Source of the DNA: Micromonospora sp. NBC_01796
GTDB lineage: Bacteria; Actinomycetota; Actinomycetes; Mycobacteriales; Micromonosporaceae
Reading direction: 5' to 3'
NCBI RefSeq assembly: GCF_035917455.1
Contig: NZ_CP109078.1
Coordinates: 248,001 to 312,000 of the forward strand
DNA length: 64,000 bases
Shown here: one piece after another, positions 45,820-52,978 of the stretch
Position numbering within the stretch: the first letter of the stretch is position 1
How the letters are laid out: each line of letters begins with the position of its first letter
Position numbers and translations under genes: made by a program
Notes under the pieces: model-generated
The model's input: the letters and a program-made list of their open reading frames with translations, nothing else
Database searches by the model: none
What the model was told of the DNA's origin: nothing

Positions 45820-46977
45820 CCCGGCCCGCGCCTGTCCGAACGTACGGTGCGGGCGGGGCTGGTGGTTGCGGGCGTGGATCCGGCCCTCGGTGTGGGACAG
45901 GCGGGATCCGTCGCCGCCCCACCGGTTGGCCACGATCTCGGCGGCGATGCTGACCGCGGTCTCCTCCGGCGTACGGGCGCCGAGGTCCAGCCCGATCGGG
46001 GAGGCGAGCCGGGCCAGCGCCGCCTCCGGCACCCCCGCCTCGCGCAGCCGGGCCAGCCGGTCGTGGTGGGTACGCCGGGAACCCATCGCGCCGACGTACG
46101 CCAGCGGCAGGTCGAGCGCGACCCGGAGCACCGGTACGTCGAACTTCGGGTCGTGGGTCAACACGCAGACCACGGTCCGCTCGTCGAGCTGCCCTGCCTT
46201 TGCCTGCTCGGCCAGGTAGCGGTGCGGCCAGTCGACCACCACCTCGTCGGCGTCCGGGAACCGGCGGGCGGTGGCGAAGACCGGGCGGGCGTCGCAGACC
46301 GTCACCCGGTAGCCGAGGAAGGTGCCCACCCGGGCGACCGCCGCGGCGAAGTCGATCGCACCGAAGACGATCATCCGGGCCGGCGGGGCGTACGCGTTGA
46401 GCAGCAGGGTCAGCCCGGTCCCCCGGCGTTGCCCGTCGGTGCCGTAGTGCAGCAGTCCCGTGCGTCCGGCGGCGAGCAGCCCGCGCCCGTCATCGGTCGC
46501 CGCGTCGTCGAGCCGATCCGAGCCGAGTGACCCGCGCCGACGGTCGGGCCAGAGCACCATCCGCCGGCCGAGCCGCTCGGCCGGCCCCGCCACGCAGGTG
46601 AGTACGGCCACCGGGGTCCGTGCGGCGATCGACGCGGCCACGTCGGCGAGGTCGGGGAAGGTGCCCCGGTCCACCCGTTCGACAAACACCTCGATGCTGC
46701 CACCGCAGGTCAGTCCCACCGCGTACGCGTCGTCGTCGTGTACGCCGTACCGCTGCGACTGCGGCACCCCGGCGGCCACCACCTCCCGGCAGAGGTCGTA
46801 GACGGCTGCCTCGACGCAGCCACCGGAGACGCTGCCGACCGCGCTGCCGTCCGGTCCGACCAGCATGGTGGCGCCGGGCTGCCGGGGCGCGCTGCGCCAG
46901 GTGGCGACGACGGTGGCCATCCCGACCGGCGCGTCCGCGTGCCACCAGCGCATCAGATCGTCCAGTACCTCACGCAT
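45673..46977 (-). CDS. xdhC: XdhC/CoxI-family xanthine dehydrogenase maturation factor
   Basis: A 434-residue protein. The XdhC_CoxI domain (GMATVVATWRSAPRQPGATM about 19-38, VGSVSGGCVEAAVYDL about 47-62, LTCGGSIEVFVE) is followed by a Rossmann XdhC_C domain (about 205-350: YVGAMGSRRTHHDRLARLRE, SPIGLDLGARTPEETAVSIA). It receives the molybdenum cofactor, sulphurates it and inserts it into xanthine dehydrogenase. Family members usually end near EIVANRWGGDGSRLSHTEGR (about residue 365). The extra 66 residues here are antisense to pucR and look non-conserved. A MobA-like gene lies 17 nt upstream on the same strand. Confidence 0.92.
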   Translation of the reverse strand: MREVLDDLMRWWHADAPVGMATVVATWRSAPRQPGATMLVGPDGSAVGSVSGGCVEAAVYDLCREVVAAGVPQSQRYGVHDDDAYAVGLTCGGSIEVFVERVDRGTFPDLADVAASIAARTPVAVLTCVAGPAERLGRRMVLWPDRRRGSLGSDRLDDAATDDGRGLLAAGRTGLLHYGTDGQRRGTGLTLLLNAYAPPARMIVFGAIDFAAAVARVGTFLGYRVTVCDARPVFATARRFPDADEVVVDWPHRYLAEQAKAGQLDERTVVCVLTHDPKFDVPVLRVALDLPLAYVGAMGSRRTHHDRLARLREAGVPEAALARLASPIGLDLGARTPEETAVSIAAEIVANRWGGDGSRLSHTEGRIHARNHQPRPHRTFGQARAGSAGETEGEEEVDPVLEPGQVPAGELLDPADPVAQRVDVQVQQGRATGP

Positions 46978-46994
46978 GGAACCAGTGTGGCCGC

Positions 46995-47630
46995 TCAGCC
47001 ATCGACCACTGCCACGATCGACCCGCGCACCACCCGGTCGAGGTCGGCCGGGGTGTCGACATCGGTGCTGTCGGCGACGTCGGCGCAGGGCACCACCAGC
47101 AGGCTCGACTCGTGCTCGCGCAGGTAGCCGCGCGCACCCGCGTCCCCGATCGCGAGGGCGGACACCCCGGCCCAGTGTTCCCGGCCGAGCAGGACGGGGT
47201 GGCCGCGCCGGTTGCCGTACCCGGCGGTGGCGAGGGTGTCCGGACCGGCCAGCGCGACCAGCCGGCGGACCGCTGCCGGGGTGATGCCGGGCATGTCGAC
47301 CAGGAGTACGACGGCGGCCACCGCGGCACTGTCGCCCAGGGCGGCGAGGCCGGCGCGCAGCGACGACCCCAGCCCGGTTGCCCAGTCGGGGTTGTCGACC
47401 GGTACGGCGCCGTCAAGGTCTGCCTCGGTCCGTACGGTGTCGGCCTCGGCACCGAGCACGGTCACCACCGGCGCGCAGCCGCCGGCGCGGGCGGTCGCCA
47501 CCGCGCGCTCGACCAGCAGCCGGCCGTCAACCTCGATCAGGGCCTTGGGACGCCCGAAACGCCGGCCGCCTCCGGCGGCGAGGATCAGCGCGGCAACCGG
47601 CTCCGGAGCGTGTGTCGGCTCACATCCCAC
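46995..47630 (-). CDS. MobA-like NTP transferase (MocA-type molybdenum cofactor cytidylyltransferase)
   Basis: A 211-residue nucleotidyltransferase. The signature AALILAAGGGRRFGRPKALI (about 13-32) binds the nucleotide, LLVDMPGITPAAVRRL (about 109-124) carries the metal Asp, and RRGHPVLLGREHW (about 141-153) is family-typical. Enzymes of this group attach CMP to molybdopterin for the xanthine dehydrogenase family. It precedes xdhC by 17 nt, so the two form a cofactor-maturation pair for the nearby dehydrogenase. The start is GTG at 47630. The region upstream is AT-rich and divergent with the sigma gene. Confidence 0.88.
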   Translation of the reverse strand: MGCEPTHAPEPVAALILAAGGGRRFGRPKALIEVDGRLLVERAVATARAGGCAPVVTVLGAEADTVRTEADLDGAVPVDNPDWATGLGSSLRAGLAALGDSAAVAAVVLLVDMPGITPAAVRRLVALAGPDTLATAGYGNRRGHPVLLGREHWAGVSALAIGDAGARGYLREHESSLLVVPCADVADSTDVDTPADLDRVVRGSIVAVVDG

Positions 47631-47865
47631 GCCTCGGAGCGTAGTCGGAGTCCGAAATTGGGCCTGATTTTTACCCTTGAGTGCAATATGAGAACTATAT
47701 ACATCGTACTTTCGGCTAGCATCCCGCTGACTAAACAGGTTATGGTGGCTGCACTGATCGGCCCTAAGCGAACAACCGGTCAGCTCACAGCAACACCGAA
47801 CGACCTACAACGAACTTTTGTGCAGCACTTGTCTTGTCCGCGGACGAGGTGCAGGGAGGACCACC

Positions 47866-48699
47866 ATGACCGCGTCAACCACCACCGAGCAGGACACCAC
47901 CACAGCGGTAGCCGCCAAAGCAGCGCCGAAGCTCGACCCGAACGCGCTCACCGACTCGGCCACCGACCTGCTCCTCGCGATGACCGCCCTACCGGCGAAG
48001 CACCCCTCCCGCGCCGCCCTGCGCGACCGGGCCATCGAAGCCTGGCTCCCCCTGGCCAACCACCTCGCCCACCGCTACGGCGGACGCGGCGAACCCACCG
48101 ACGACCTCACCCAAACCGCCGCCATCGGCCTCATCAAAGCCATCGACAAATTCGACCCCACCCGCGGCGTCGACTTCGCCGGCTACGCCATCCCCACCAT
48201 CATCGGCGAACTGAAGCGCCACTTCCGCGACCGCACCTGGGACATCCGCGTCCCCCGCCGCCTCCAGGAACTCCGCCTCAGCATCAGCGAAGCCAACAGC
48301 ACCCTCCTGCAAACCCTCGGCCGCTCCCCGACAGTCGCCGACATCGCCACCCACCTCAAAGTCACCGAGGAAGAAGTCCTCGAAGGCCTCGAAGGCGCCC
48401 GCGCCTACAACGCCGTCTCCCTCTCGACCCCCACCGGCGACGGCGAACGCGCCACCGAACTCGGCGACATGCTCGGCGGCGAAGACCCCGACTTCGAACA
48501 AGCCGAACTCCGCATCGCCCTCGGCCCCGCACTCGCCACCCTCGACGAGCGCGAGCAGAAGATCCTCACCCTCCGCTTCTACGGCAACCTCACCCAATCC
48601 CAGATCGCCGACCAGATCGGCGTCTCCCAGATGCACGTCTCCCGCCTGCTCACCCGCGCACTGACCAAGCTGCGCGGACAGCTCAGCGAGACCTACTGA
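47866..48699 (+). CDS. SigB/SigF-family (group 3) RNA polymerase sigma factor
   Basis: A 277-residue sigma factor. Region 2 has LANHLAHRYGGRGEPTDDLT (about 65-84) and the -10-recognition stretch FDPTRGVDFAGYAIPTIIGE (about 99-118). Region 3 has RTWDIRVPRRLQEL and SPTVADIATHLKVTEEEV. Region 4 has LTQSQIADQIGVSQMHVSRL (about 244-263). This is the stress/differentiation class controlled by anti-sigma kinases like those at the start of the window. I chose the ATG at 47866 for its GGGAGGA site. Codons in the 5' half avoid G at third positions more than neighbours do. A 38-bp perfect palindrome terminates it. The AT-rich gap 47640-47830 holds its promoter. Confidence 0.92.
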   Translation: MTASTTTEQDTTTAVAAKAAPKLDPNALTDSATDLLLAMTALPAKHPSRAALRDRAIEAWLPLANHLAHRYGGRGEPTDDLTQTAAIGLIKAIDKFDPTRGVDFAGYAIPTIIGELKRHFRDRTWDIRVPRRLQELRLSISEANSTLLQTLGRSPTVADIATHLKVTEEEVLEGLEGARAYNAVSLSTPTGDGERATELGDMLGGEDPDFEQAELRIALGPALATLDEREQKILTLRFYGNLTQSQIADQIGVSQMHVSRLLTRALTKLRGQLSETY

Positions 48700-48731
48700 T
48701 TCTTTGGGGGAGGTACCGGCGTTGCGCCGGA

Positions 48732-48769
48732 CGGCAGGGGCCGGGCCAGTACTGGCCCGGCCCCTGCCG
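48732..48769. terminator. Perfect 38-bp palindromic terminator
   Basis: Two 19-base arms (CGGCAGGGGCCGGGCCAGT and complement) meet without a spacer, a perfect palindrome at 48732-48769 centred on CAGTACTG. It begins 32 nt after the sigma factor stop and separates it from the convergent GNAT gene. Confidence 0.88.
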
Positions 48770-48811
48770 CGTCACCGATCGGTCATCCCGCCGAGTTGAC
48801 CGATTGGGCGT

Positions 48812-49402
48812 TCACCCTCCCGCCGGCCGCCACATGGGCCAGAACGGGGTGCCGTCGGGCAACCGGAACGGCTCGGCGACCTTGTAACCGTGCCGGGCGT
48901 AGAGATCCCGGCTGTCGGTGCTGCTCGCGTCGAGGTACGCCGGCAGCCCCTGCTCGTCCAGCCAGGCGTGCCGGTGCCGGAGCAAAGCCGACCCGATCCC
49001 CTGCCTCTGCCGGTCCGGTGCGACGGCGAGGAAGGCCAGGTGGTGGTGCGGGTCGTGCGGGTGGTTCGCCTCGAACAGGTCGTCGAGCAGCCGGAACCGG
49101 TCGGTCAGCTCGCCGCAGGCGGCGGCCAGACGATTGTCGTAGTCGGCCGGTGGGGGCAGCGGATCACCGACCGCCGGCAACCAGACCGCGACCGCCCGAC
49201 GATCCTCGGTGGTCTCCACCAGACCCCACTCGATCGCGTACTCGACCAGGATGTGGAAGTCGTCGGTCAGGATCTTCGGCCGGACCGCCGGGTCCGGCAC
49301 CAGCCAGGCGGTGGCGGCCAGCGGGTGGAACGCCTCGGCGATCAGTTCGGCCAACGCGCGGGCCTCGGCCGGTTCGGCCCGCTCGATCACCGGGGCGGTC
49401 AC
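48812..49402 (-). CDS. GNAT family N-acetyltransferase
   Basis: A 196-residue acetyltransferase. The acetyl-CoA motif is LAFLAVAPDRQRQGIGSALL (about 127-146; RQGIG), followed by LDEQGLPAYLDASSTDSRDLYARHGYKV (in parts, about 154-180). The N-terminal part (FHPLAATAWLVPDPAVRPKI, about 25-44) is typical of the large puromycin-acetyltransferase-like GNAT group. The substrate is unknown. The ATG overlaps the permease stop by 4 nt (ATGA), so it is translated with the transporter and may modify the transported compound or protect against it. Confidence 0.87.
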   Translation of the reverse strand: MTAPVIERAEPAEARALAELIAEAFHPLAATAWLVPDPAVRPKILTDDFHILVEYAIEWGLVETTEDRRAVAVWLPAVGDPLPPPADYDNRLAAACGELTDRFRLLDDLFEANHPHDPHHHLAFLAVAPDRQRQGIGSALLRHRHAWLDEQGLPAYLDASSTDSRDLYARHGYKVAEPFRLPDGTPFWPMWRPAGG

Positions 49403-50922
49403 GGCCGCGCCTCGACCGGCTGCCGCTCGGCGGCCGGCGGCAGGACCGGCCCGCCGGTGGCGCTCTCCGGGCCGAGGCCGATGGTGGCGTACACCTCCGG
49501 ACGGCGGGCCCGCAGGACGAGCGCCCAGATCACGCCGAGCACCGCGGCGACCGGGTAGACCGCCGGCAACGCCCAGCGCAGCACCGAGTCGGGCGCCACG
49601 CCGAGCAGGATGGCGAAGTTGTCCAGCGCGATGAACACGATGGCCGCCAGGGCCACGGTGGCCAGACCGGGGGCGATCATCCGGTGCCAGCCGCTCTCAC
49701 CCGACGGGTTGCGGGCGAAGAAGGCGATGACCGCGATCGAGGTGGCGGTGATCAGCAGCAGTACGCCGAAACCGCCGCCGGTGCCGCCCCAGTAGAAGAG
49801 CTGGACCAGCGGGTCCCAGCCGGCGATCGCGTACACGGCGATGACCACCAGCCCGAGTACGCTCTGCGCGATCGACGCCGCCCGTGGTGCGCCCGTACGG
49901 GGTGCGGTGCGACCGAAGAGCGCGGGCAGGACCCGCTCCCGGCCGAGCGCGAAGGTGTACCGGGCGGTGGTGTTGTGGAACGAGATCATCGCAGCCAGGA
50001 CCGAGGTCAGGAAGAGCACCTGCCCGATGCTGACGAAGGTGCCGCCGAGGTTGCCGTCGGCGAGTACGAAGATGAGTCCGACCCCCTCCGCCTGTGACGA
50101 CTCGACGATCTTGTCCGGGCCGGTCGCGACCGTCATCGCCCAGGCGCTGAGCGCGTACAGGCCGGCGATGATGGCGACGGAGAGGTACGTGGCGACCGGG
50201 ACGGTCCGCTTCGGATCCTTGCTCTCCTCGCTGAACACGACCGCTGACTCGAAGCCGGTGAAGCCGGTCGCCGCCAGCACCAGGATCGCCCCGACGCCGG
50301 GCACGAACAGGTTCGACGGGGCGAGCGTCTCCAGGCTGACGCTGCCCCCGGCCGGGCTGAGCAGGTCGGCCAGGTCGAAGGCGACGATGATGGCGATCTC
50401 GGTGAGCAGCAGCACGGCCAGCACCATGCCGTTGATGTCGACCCGCAGTACGCCGAGCCCGGCCACCACCGCCCAGGCGATCAGGGCGATCACCCACCAC
50501 CTCGGCTCACCGATGCCGAACATCTGGTCGAGTACGGGCGCCGCCGCCGCACCGACCGCGCCGTAGAGCCCCACCTGCAACGCGTTGTACGCGATCAGCG
50601 CCACCCAGGCCGCGCCCACCCCGGCCGGCCGGCCGAGCCCACGGGAGACGTACGCGTAGAACGCCCCGGCGTTGGCGGTGTGCCGGGCCATCGCGACGTA
50701 GCCGACCGAGAAGAGGGCGAGCACCGCGCCGATCAGCAGGAAGGCCAGCGGAATGCCGGTCACACCGGTCACCGCGAACCCGGTGGTGACCACACCGGCC
50801 ACCACGGTCAGCGGTGCGGCCGCCGACAGCACGAAGAAGACCACGGACGGGATGCCGAGCCGGCCACTGGCCAGCGCGGAGGAGACGTTGCTCGGTCGGG
50901 AGGTCGCTAACGGAGGGGCCAT
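49399..50922 (-). CDS. APC-family amino acid/amine permease
   Basis: A 507-residue inner-membrane transporter with about 12-14 predicted helices. The family start is LGIPSVVFFVLSAAAPLTVV (about 22-41) with the conserved unwound helix 1. GATGFTGFESAVVFSEESKD-type sequence (about 212-231: AATGFTGFESAVVFSEESK) is the helix-6 motif, and SFHNTTARYTFALGRERVLP (about 315-334) follows. The substrates of this branch are amino acids or amines, probably with proton symport. The C-terminal 40 residues are cytosolic. It is first in a two-gene operon with the GNAT gene. Confidence 0.92.
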   Translation of the reverse strand: MAPPLATSRPSNVSSALASGRLGIPSVVFFVLSAAAPLTVVAGVVTTGFAVTGVTGIPLAFLLIGAVLALFSVGYVAMARHTANAGAFYAYVSRGLGRPAGVGAAWVALIAYNALQVGLYGAVGAAAAPVLDQMFGIGEPRWWVIALIAWAVVAGLGVLRVDINGMVLAVLLLTEIAIIVAFDLADLLSPAGGSVSLETLAPSNLFVPGVGAILVLAATGFTGFESAVVFSEESKDPKRTVPVATYLSVAIIAGLYALSAWAMTVATGPDKIVESSQAEGVGLIFVLADGNLGGTFVSIGQVLFLTSVLAAMISFHNTTARYTFALGRERVLPALFGRTAPRTGAPRAASIAQSVLGLVVIAVYAIAGWDPLVQLFYWGGTGGGFGVLLLITATSIAVIAFFARNPSGESGWHRMIAPGLATVALAAIVFIALDNFAILLGVAPDSVLRWALPAVYPVAAVLGVIWALVLRARRPEVYATIGLGPESATGGPVLPPAAERQPVEARP

Positions 50923-51046
50923 CGAATCTGCTCCGGGGGTGAGGAGGGGAGAGTGGCCGGACCGGGATTACCCGGGCGGTCAGGGTCGACCGTCGGCTCC
51001 GGCCGATCGGTCCCGCCGGTCGGAGCGGCCGGTCAGCTTCGACCGG

Positions 51047-51673
51047 TCAGAGGCGACCGGACAGCACAGCGGCCCCCACAGCCGCCTCGGTGTGCCGGGC
51101 CAGGTCGCCGAGGGGTGGCGGCAGCCCGTCTATCAACTGGTTGAGCCGGTACTGCGCACCGGGTTCGGTGCCCCACAGCACCTCGCGCAGCAGGTTTGTC
51201 GCGGCCAGCAGGGCGAGCAGCAGCACGTCCGCCACCGGCAGTGGTTCGCCGCGACTGAGCGACGCCCGCAGCCGGGTGACCGGCCAGGCGGCGGCGTTCA
51301 TGTCGGCGGGCTGGTAGACGACCGTGGTACGCAGCAGGCGGCGGGTCTCCACCCGCCGTACCGTGCCGGCGCGGGCGAGCCGCTCGCCGACCGACTCGGT
51401 CGCGCTGTTGCCCAGAAACCCCAACCAGGTACGCACCGACCGGTGCTCCGGCTCCCCCACCAACTGGTCGAGCACGGTGTGCGCCAGGGCGTCGTCCGGT
51501 GGTCGACGGTCGACGACGGTGACCGTGCCCGCGGAGATGACGATGCGCCGGGCCAGCAGGAGTTCGCCGAGCAGCCCGGCCGCGAGCCCGAGCCCGGTGG
51601 CGGACGGGTGCAGCCGGGGTTTGCCCTTGGCGTCGTCATGGGCGATCAGGAAGAACTCGTCCGCGAGAAGCAA
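51047..51673 (-). CDS. GPP34 (GOLPH3/VPS74-like) family protein
   Basis: A 208-residue protein of the GPP34 family, related to eukaryotic GOLPH3, which binds phosphoinositides at the Golgi; the bacterial role is unknown. Signature parts are LLADEFFLIAHDDAKGKPRL (about 3-22), GLLGELLLARRIVISAGTVTVVD (in parts, about 34-56), and the C-terminal helices LLLALLAATNLLREVLW (about 148-164). I chose the TTG at 51673 because GGGGAG precedes it; the longer ATG reading crosses the divergent promoter. It is divergent from the XRE regulator, with a 17-bp palindrome between. Confidence 0.85.
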   Translation of the reverse strand: MLLADEFFLIAHDDAKGKPRLHPSATGLGLAAGLLGELLLARRIVISAGTVTVVDRRPPDDALAHTVLDQLVGEPEHRSVRTWLGFLGNSATESVGERLARAGTVRRVETRRLLRTTVVYQPADMNAAAWPVTRLRASLSRGEPLPVADVLLLALLAATNLLREVLWGTEPGAQYRLNQLIDGLPPPLGDLARHTEAAVGAAVLSGRL

Positions 51674-51695
51674 GACTCTCCCCTTCGTCCGGCGC

Positions 51696-51712
51696 GTGTG
51701 GACTGTCCACAC
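51696..51712. promoter_or_regulatory. 17-bp palindrome in the GPP34/XRE divergent promoter
   Basis: GTGTGGACTGTCCACAC is a perfect palindrome (8-bp arms, one central base) starting 23 nt upstream of the GPP34 start codon. It is a likely operator for GPP34. The XRE start lies 133 nt away on the other side. Confidence 0.6.
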
Positions 51713-51845
51713 GGGAAGGAAGTGCTGTTGATCGACGCCGGAGAAAAGGATGCACCGGGGGACGGATGCAATGCAACTCCCGGATTCAATCGGTTTCAAG
51801 ACCGGGCGCCGGGCCCAAGGGTCCGGTCGTGGGAAACTCGGCGCC

Positions 51846-52688
51846 GTGACCGCCAGCCCAACCGTCCGCCGCCGCCGCATCGCCCGTGAGCTCCGTCAGC
51901 TACGCGAGCGGGGCGGGATGACACTCGACCAGGCCGCCCGCCAACTGGACATGTCCAAGAGCAACCTGTCCCGGATCGAGAACGCGCAGATCGGCATCAA
52001 GCCTCGCGACGTACGCGCCGCGCTCGCGCTCTACCAGGTGACCGGGGAGGAGGCCGAAGCCCTGATCGAGGTCGCCCGGGGCGCCCAGGAGCGCGGCTGG
52101 TGGCAGAGCTACAGCGACGTACTGCCCGACTGGTTCGAGTTTTATGTCGGTCTGGAGGCGGAGGCCGCCAACCTGCGGACGTACGAGGCCGAATCGGTGC
52201 CGGGGTTGTTGCAGACGGAGGAGTACGCCCGCGCGATCTACCTACTCACCGCGGGCGACAGCGGTGTGGAGCGGAAGGTCGCCGCCCGGTTGCAACGCCA
52301 GGCGGTGCTGCACCGCGATCCGTCGGTGCAGTTGTCGGTCGTCCTCAACGAGGCGGTCCTCCTCCGGGCGGTCGGCGGGGCGCACGTGATGGCCCGCCAA
52401 CTGGACCACATGATCAAGGTTGCGGAGTTACCCAACGTTACAATCCAGGTACTTCCCTTCGCAGCCGGCGGACACCCGGCGATGACCACGCCGTACGTCA
52501 TCCTGGGCTTCGCCGAGGCCGCCGACGGGTCCGTGGTTTACCTGGAAAACCTCACGATGGGGCTGGCTCTGGAGGAAGCCGATCATGTGCTCGGGTATAC
52601 CCTGCTGCACGAGAAGCTGTGCCGGATGGCGCTGACTCCGGCGGAGTCGATGACCCTGATTCGGGAGGCTTCTCTTAACTATCCGTGA
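51846..52688 (+). CDS. XRE-family regulator with DUF5753 domain
   Basis: A 280-residue regulator. The N-terminal HTH_31 (about 10-70) has RRIARELRQLRERGGMTLDQ and MSKSNLSRIENAQIGIKPRD. DUF5753 (about 95-275) contains ANLRTYEAESVPGLLQTEEY and MTTPYVILGFAEAADGSVVY. These proteins occur almost always beside a DUF397 protein in Streptomyces-like actinomycetes, as here (40 nt downstream), and affect development or antibiotic output (WhiJ-type). I chose the GTG at 51846 because the upstream 32 residues look like promoter sequence. Confidence 0.92.
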   Translation: MTASPTVRRRRIARELRQLRERGGMTLDQAARQLDMSKSNLSRIENAQIGIKPRDVRAALALYQVTGEEAEALIEVARGAQERGWWQSYSDVLPDWFEFYVGLEAEAANLRTYEAESVPGLLQTEEYARAIYLLTAGDSGVERKVAARLQRQAVLHRDPSVQLSVVLNEAVLLRAVGGAHVMARQLDHMIKVAELPNVTIQVLPFAAGGHPAMTTPYVILGFAEAADGSVVYLENLTMGLALEEADHVLGYTLLHEKLCRMALTPAESMTLIREASLNYP

Positions 52689-52728
52689 TCATTCCGGTGG
52701 CTCATCGGGCGGAAGACAAGAGGTACCA

Positions 52729-52932
52729 ATGACGGGGATCGACCTGGCCCGGGCCGACTGGCGTACGAGCCGCCGCAGCAGTGGCAACGGCAACTGCGTG
52801 GAGGTGGCTCTCCTCGACGCCACGGTGGCGGTACGGGACAGCAAGGACCGGCCGGGGCCCGTACTGCTGTTCGGCCGCGAGGGGTGGACGGCCTTCGTCA
52901 ACGGCACCCGCGCGATGCCCGACACCGACTGA
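52729..52932 (+). CDS. DUF397 domain protein
   Basis: A 67-residue protein with the DUF397 pattern: WRTSRRSSGNGNCVEVALLD (about 11-30), VAVRDSKDRPGPVLLF (about 33-48) and WTAFVNGTRAM. It is the usual partner of the XRE/DUF5753 regulator just upstream, and may antagonise it like other DUF397 partners; this has been shown for only a few pairs. The ATG is preceded by AGAGG. HrpB starts 46 nt after its stop. Confidence 0.92.
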   Translation: MTGIDLARADWRTSRRSSGNGNCVEVALLDATVAVRDSKDRPGPVLLFGREGWTAFVNGTRAMPDTD

Positions 52933-52978
52933 CCCGGCGCGCCGACGCCCGTACCGGCCCCGGTGCGACACTGGCCCG

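Noticed and set aside
46620-48887. 755-codon plus-strand frame overlapping the MobA-like and sigma genes
   Set aside because: The translation is Arg/Pro/His low-complexity and conflicts with two well-supported genes.
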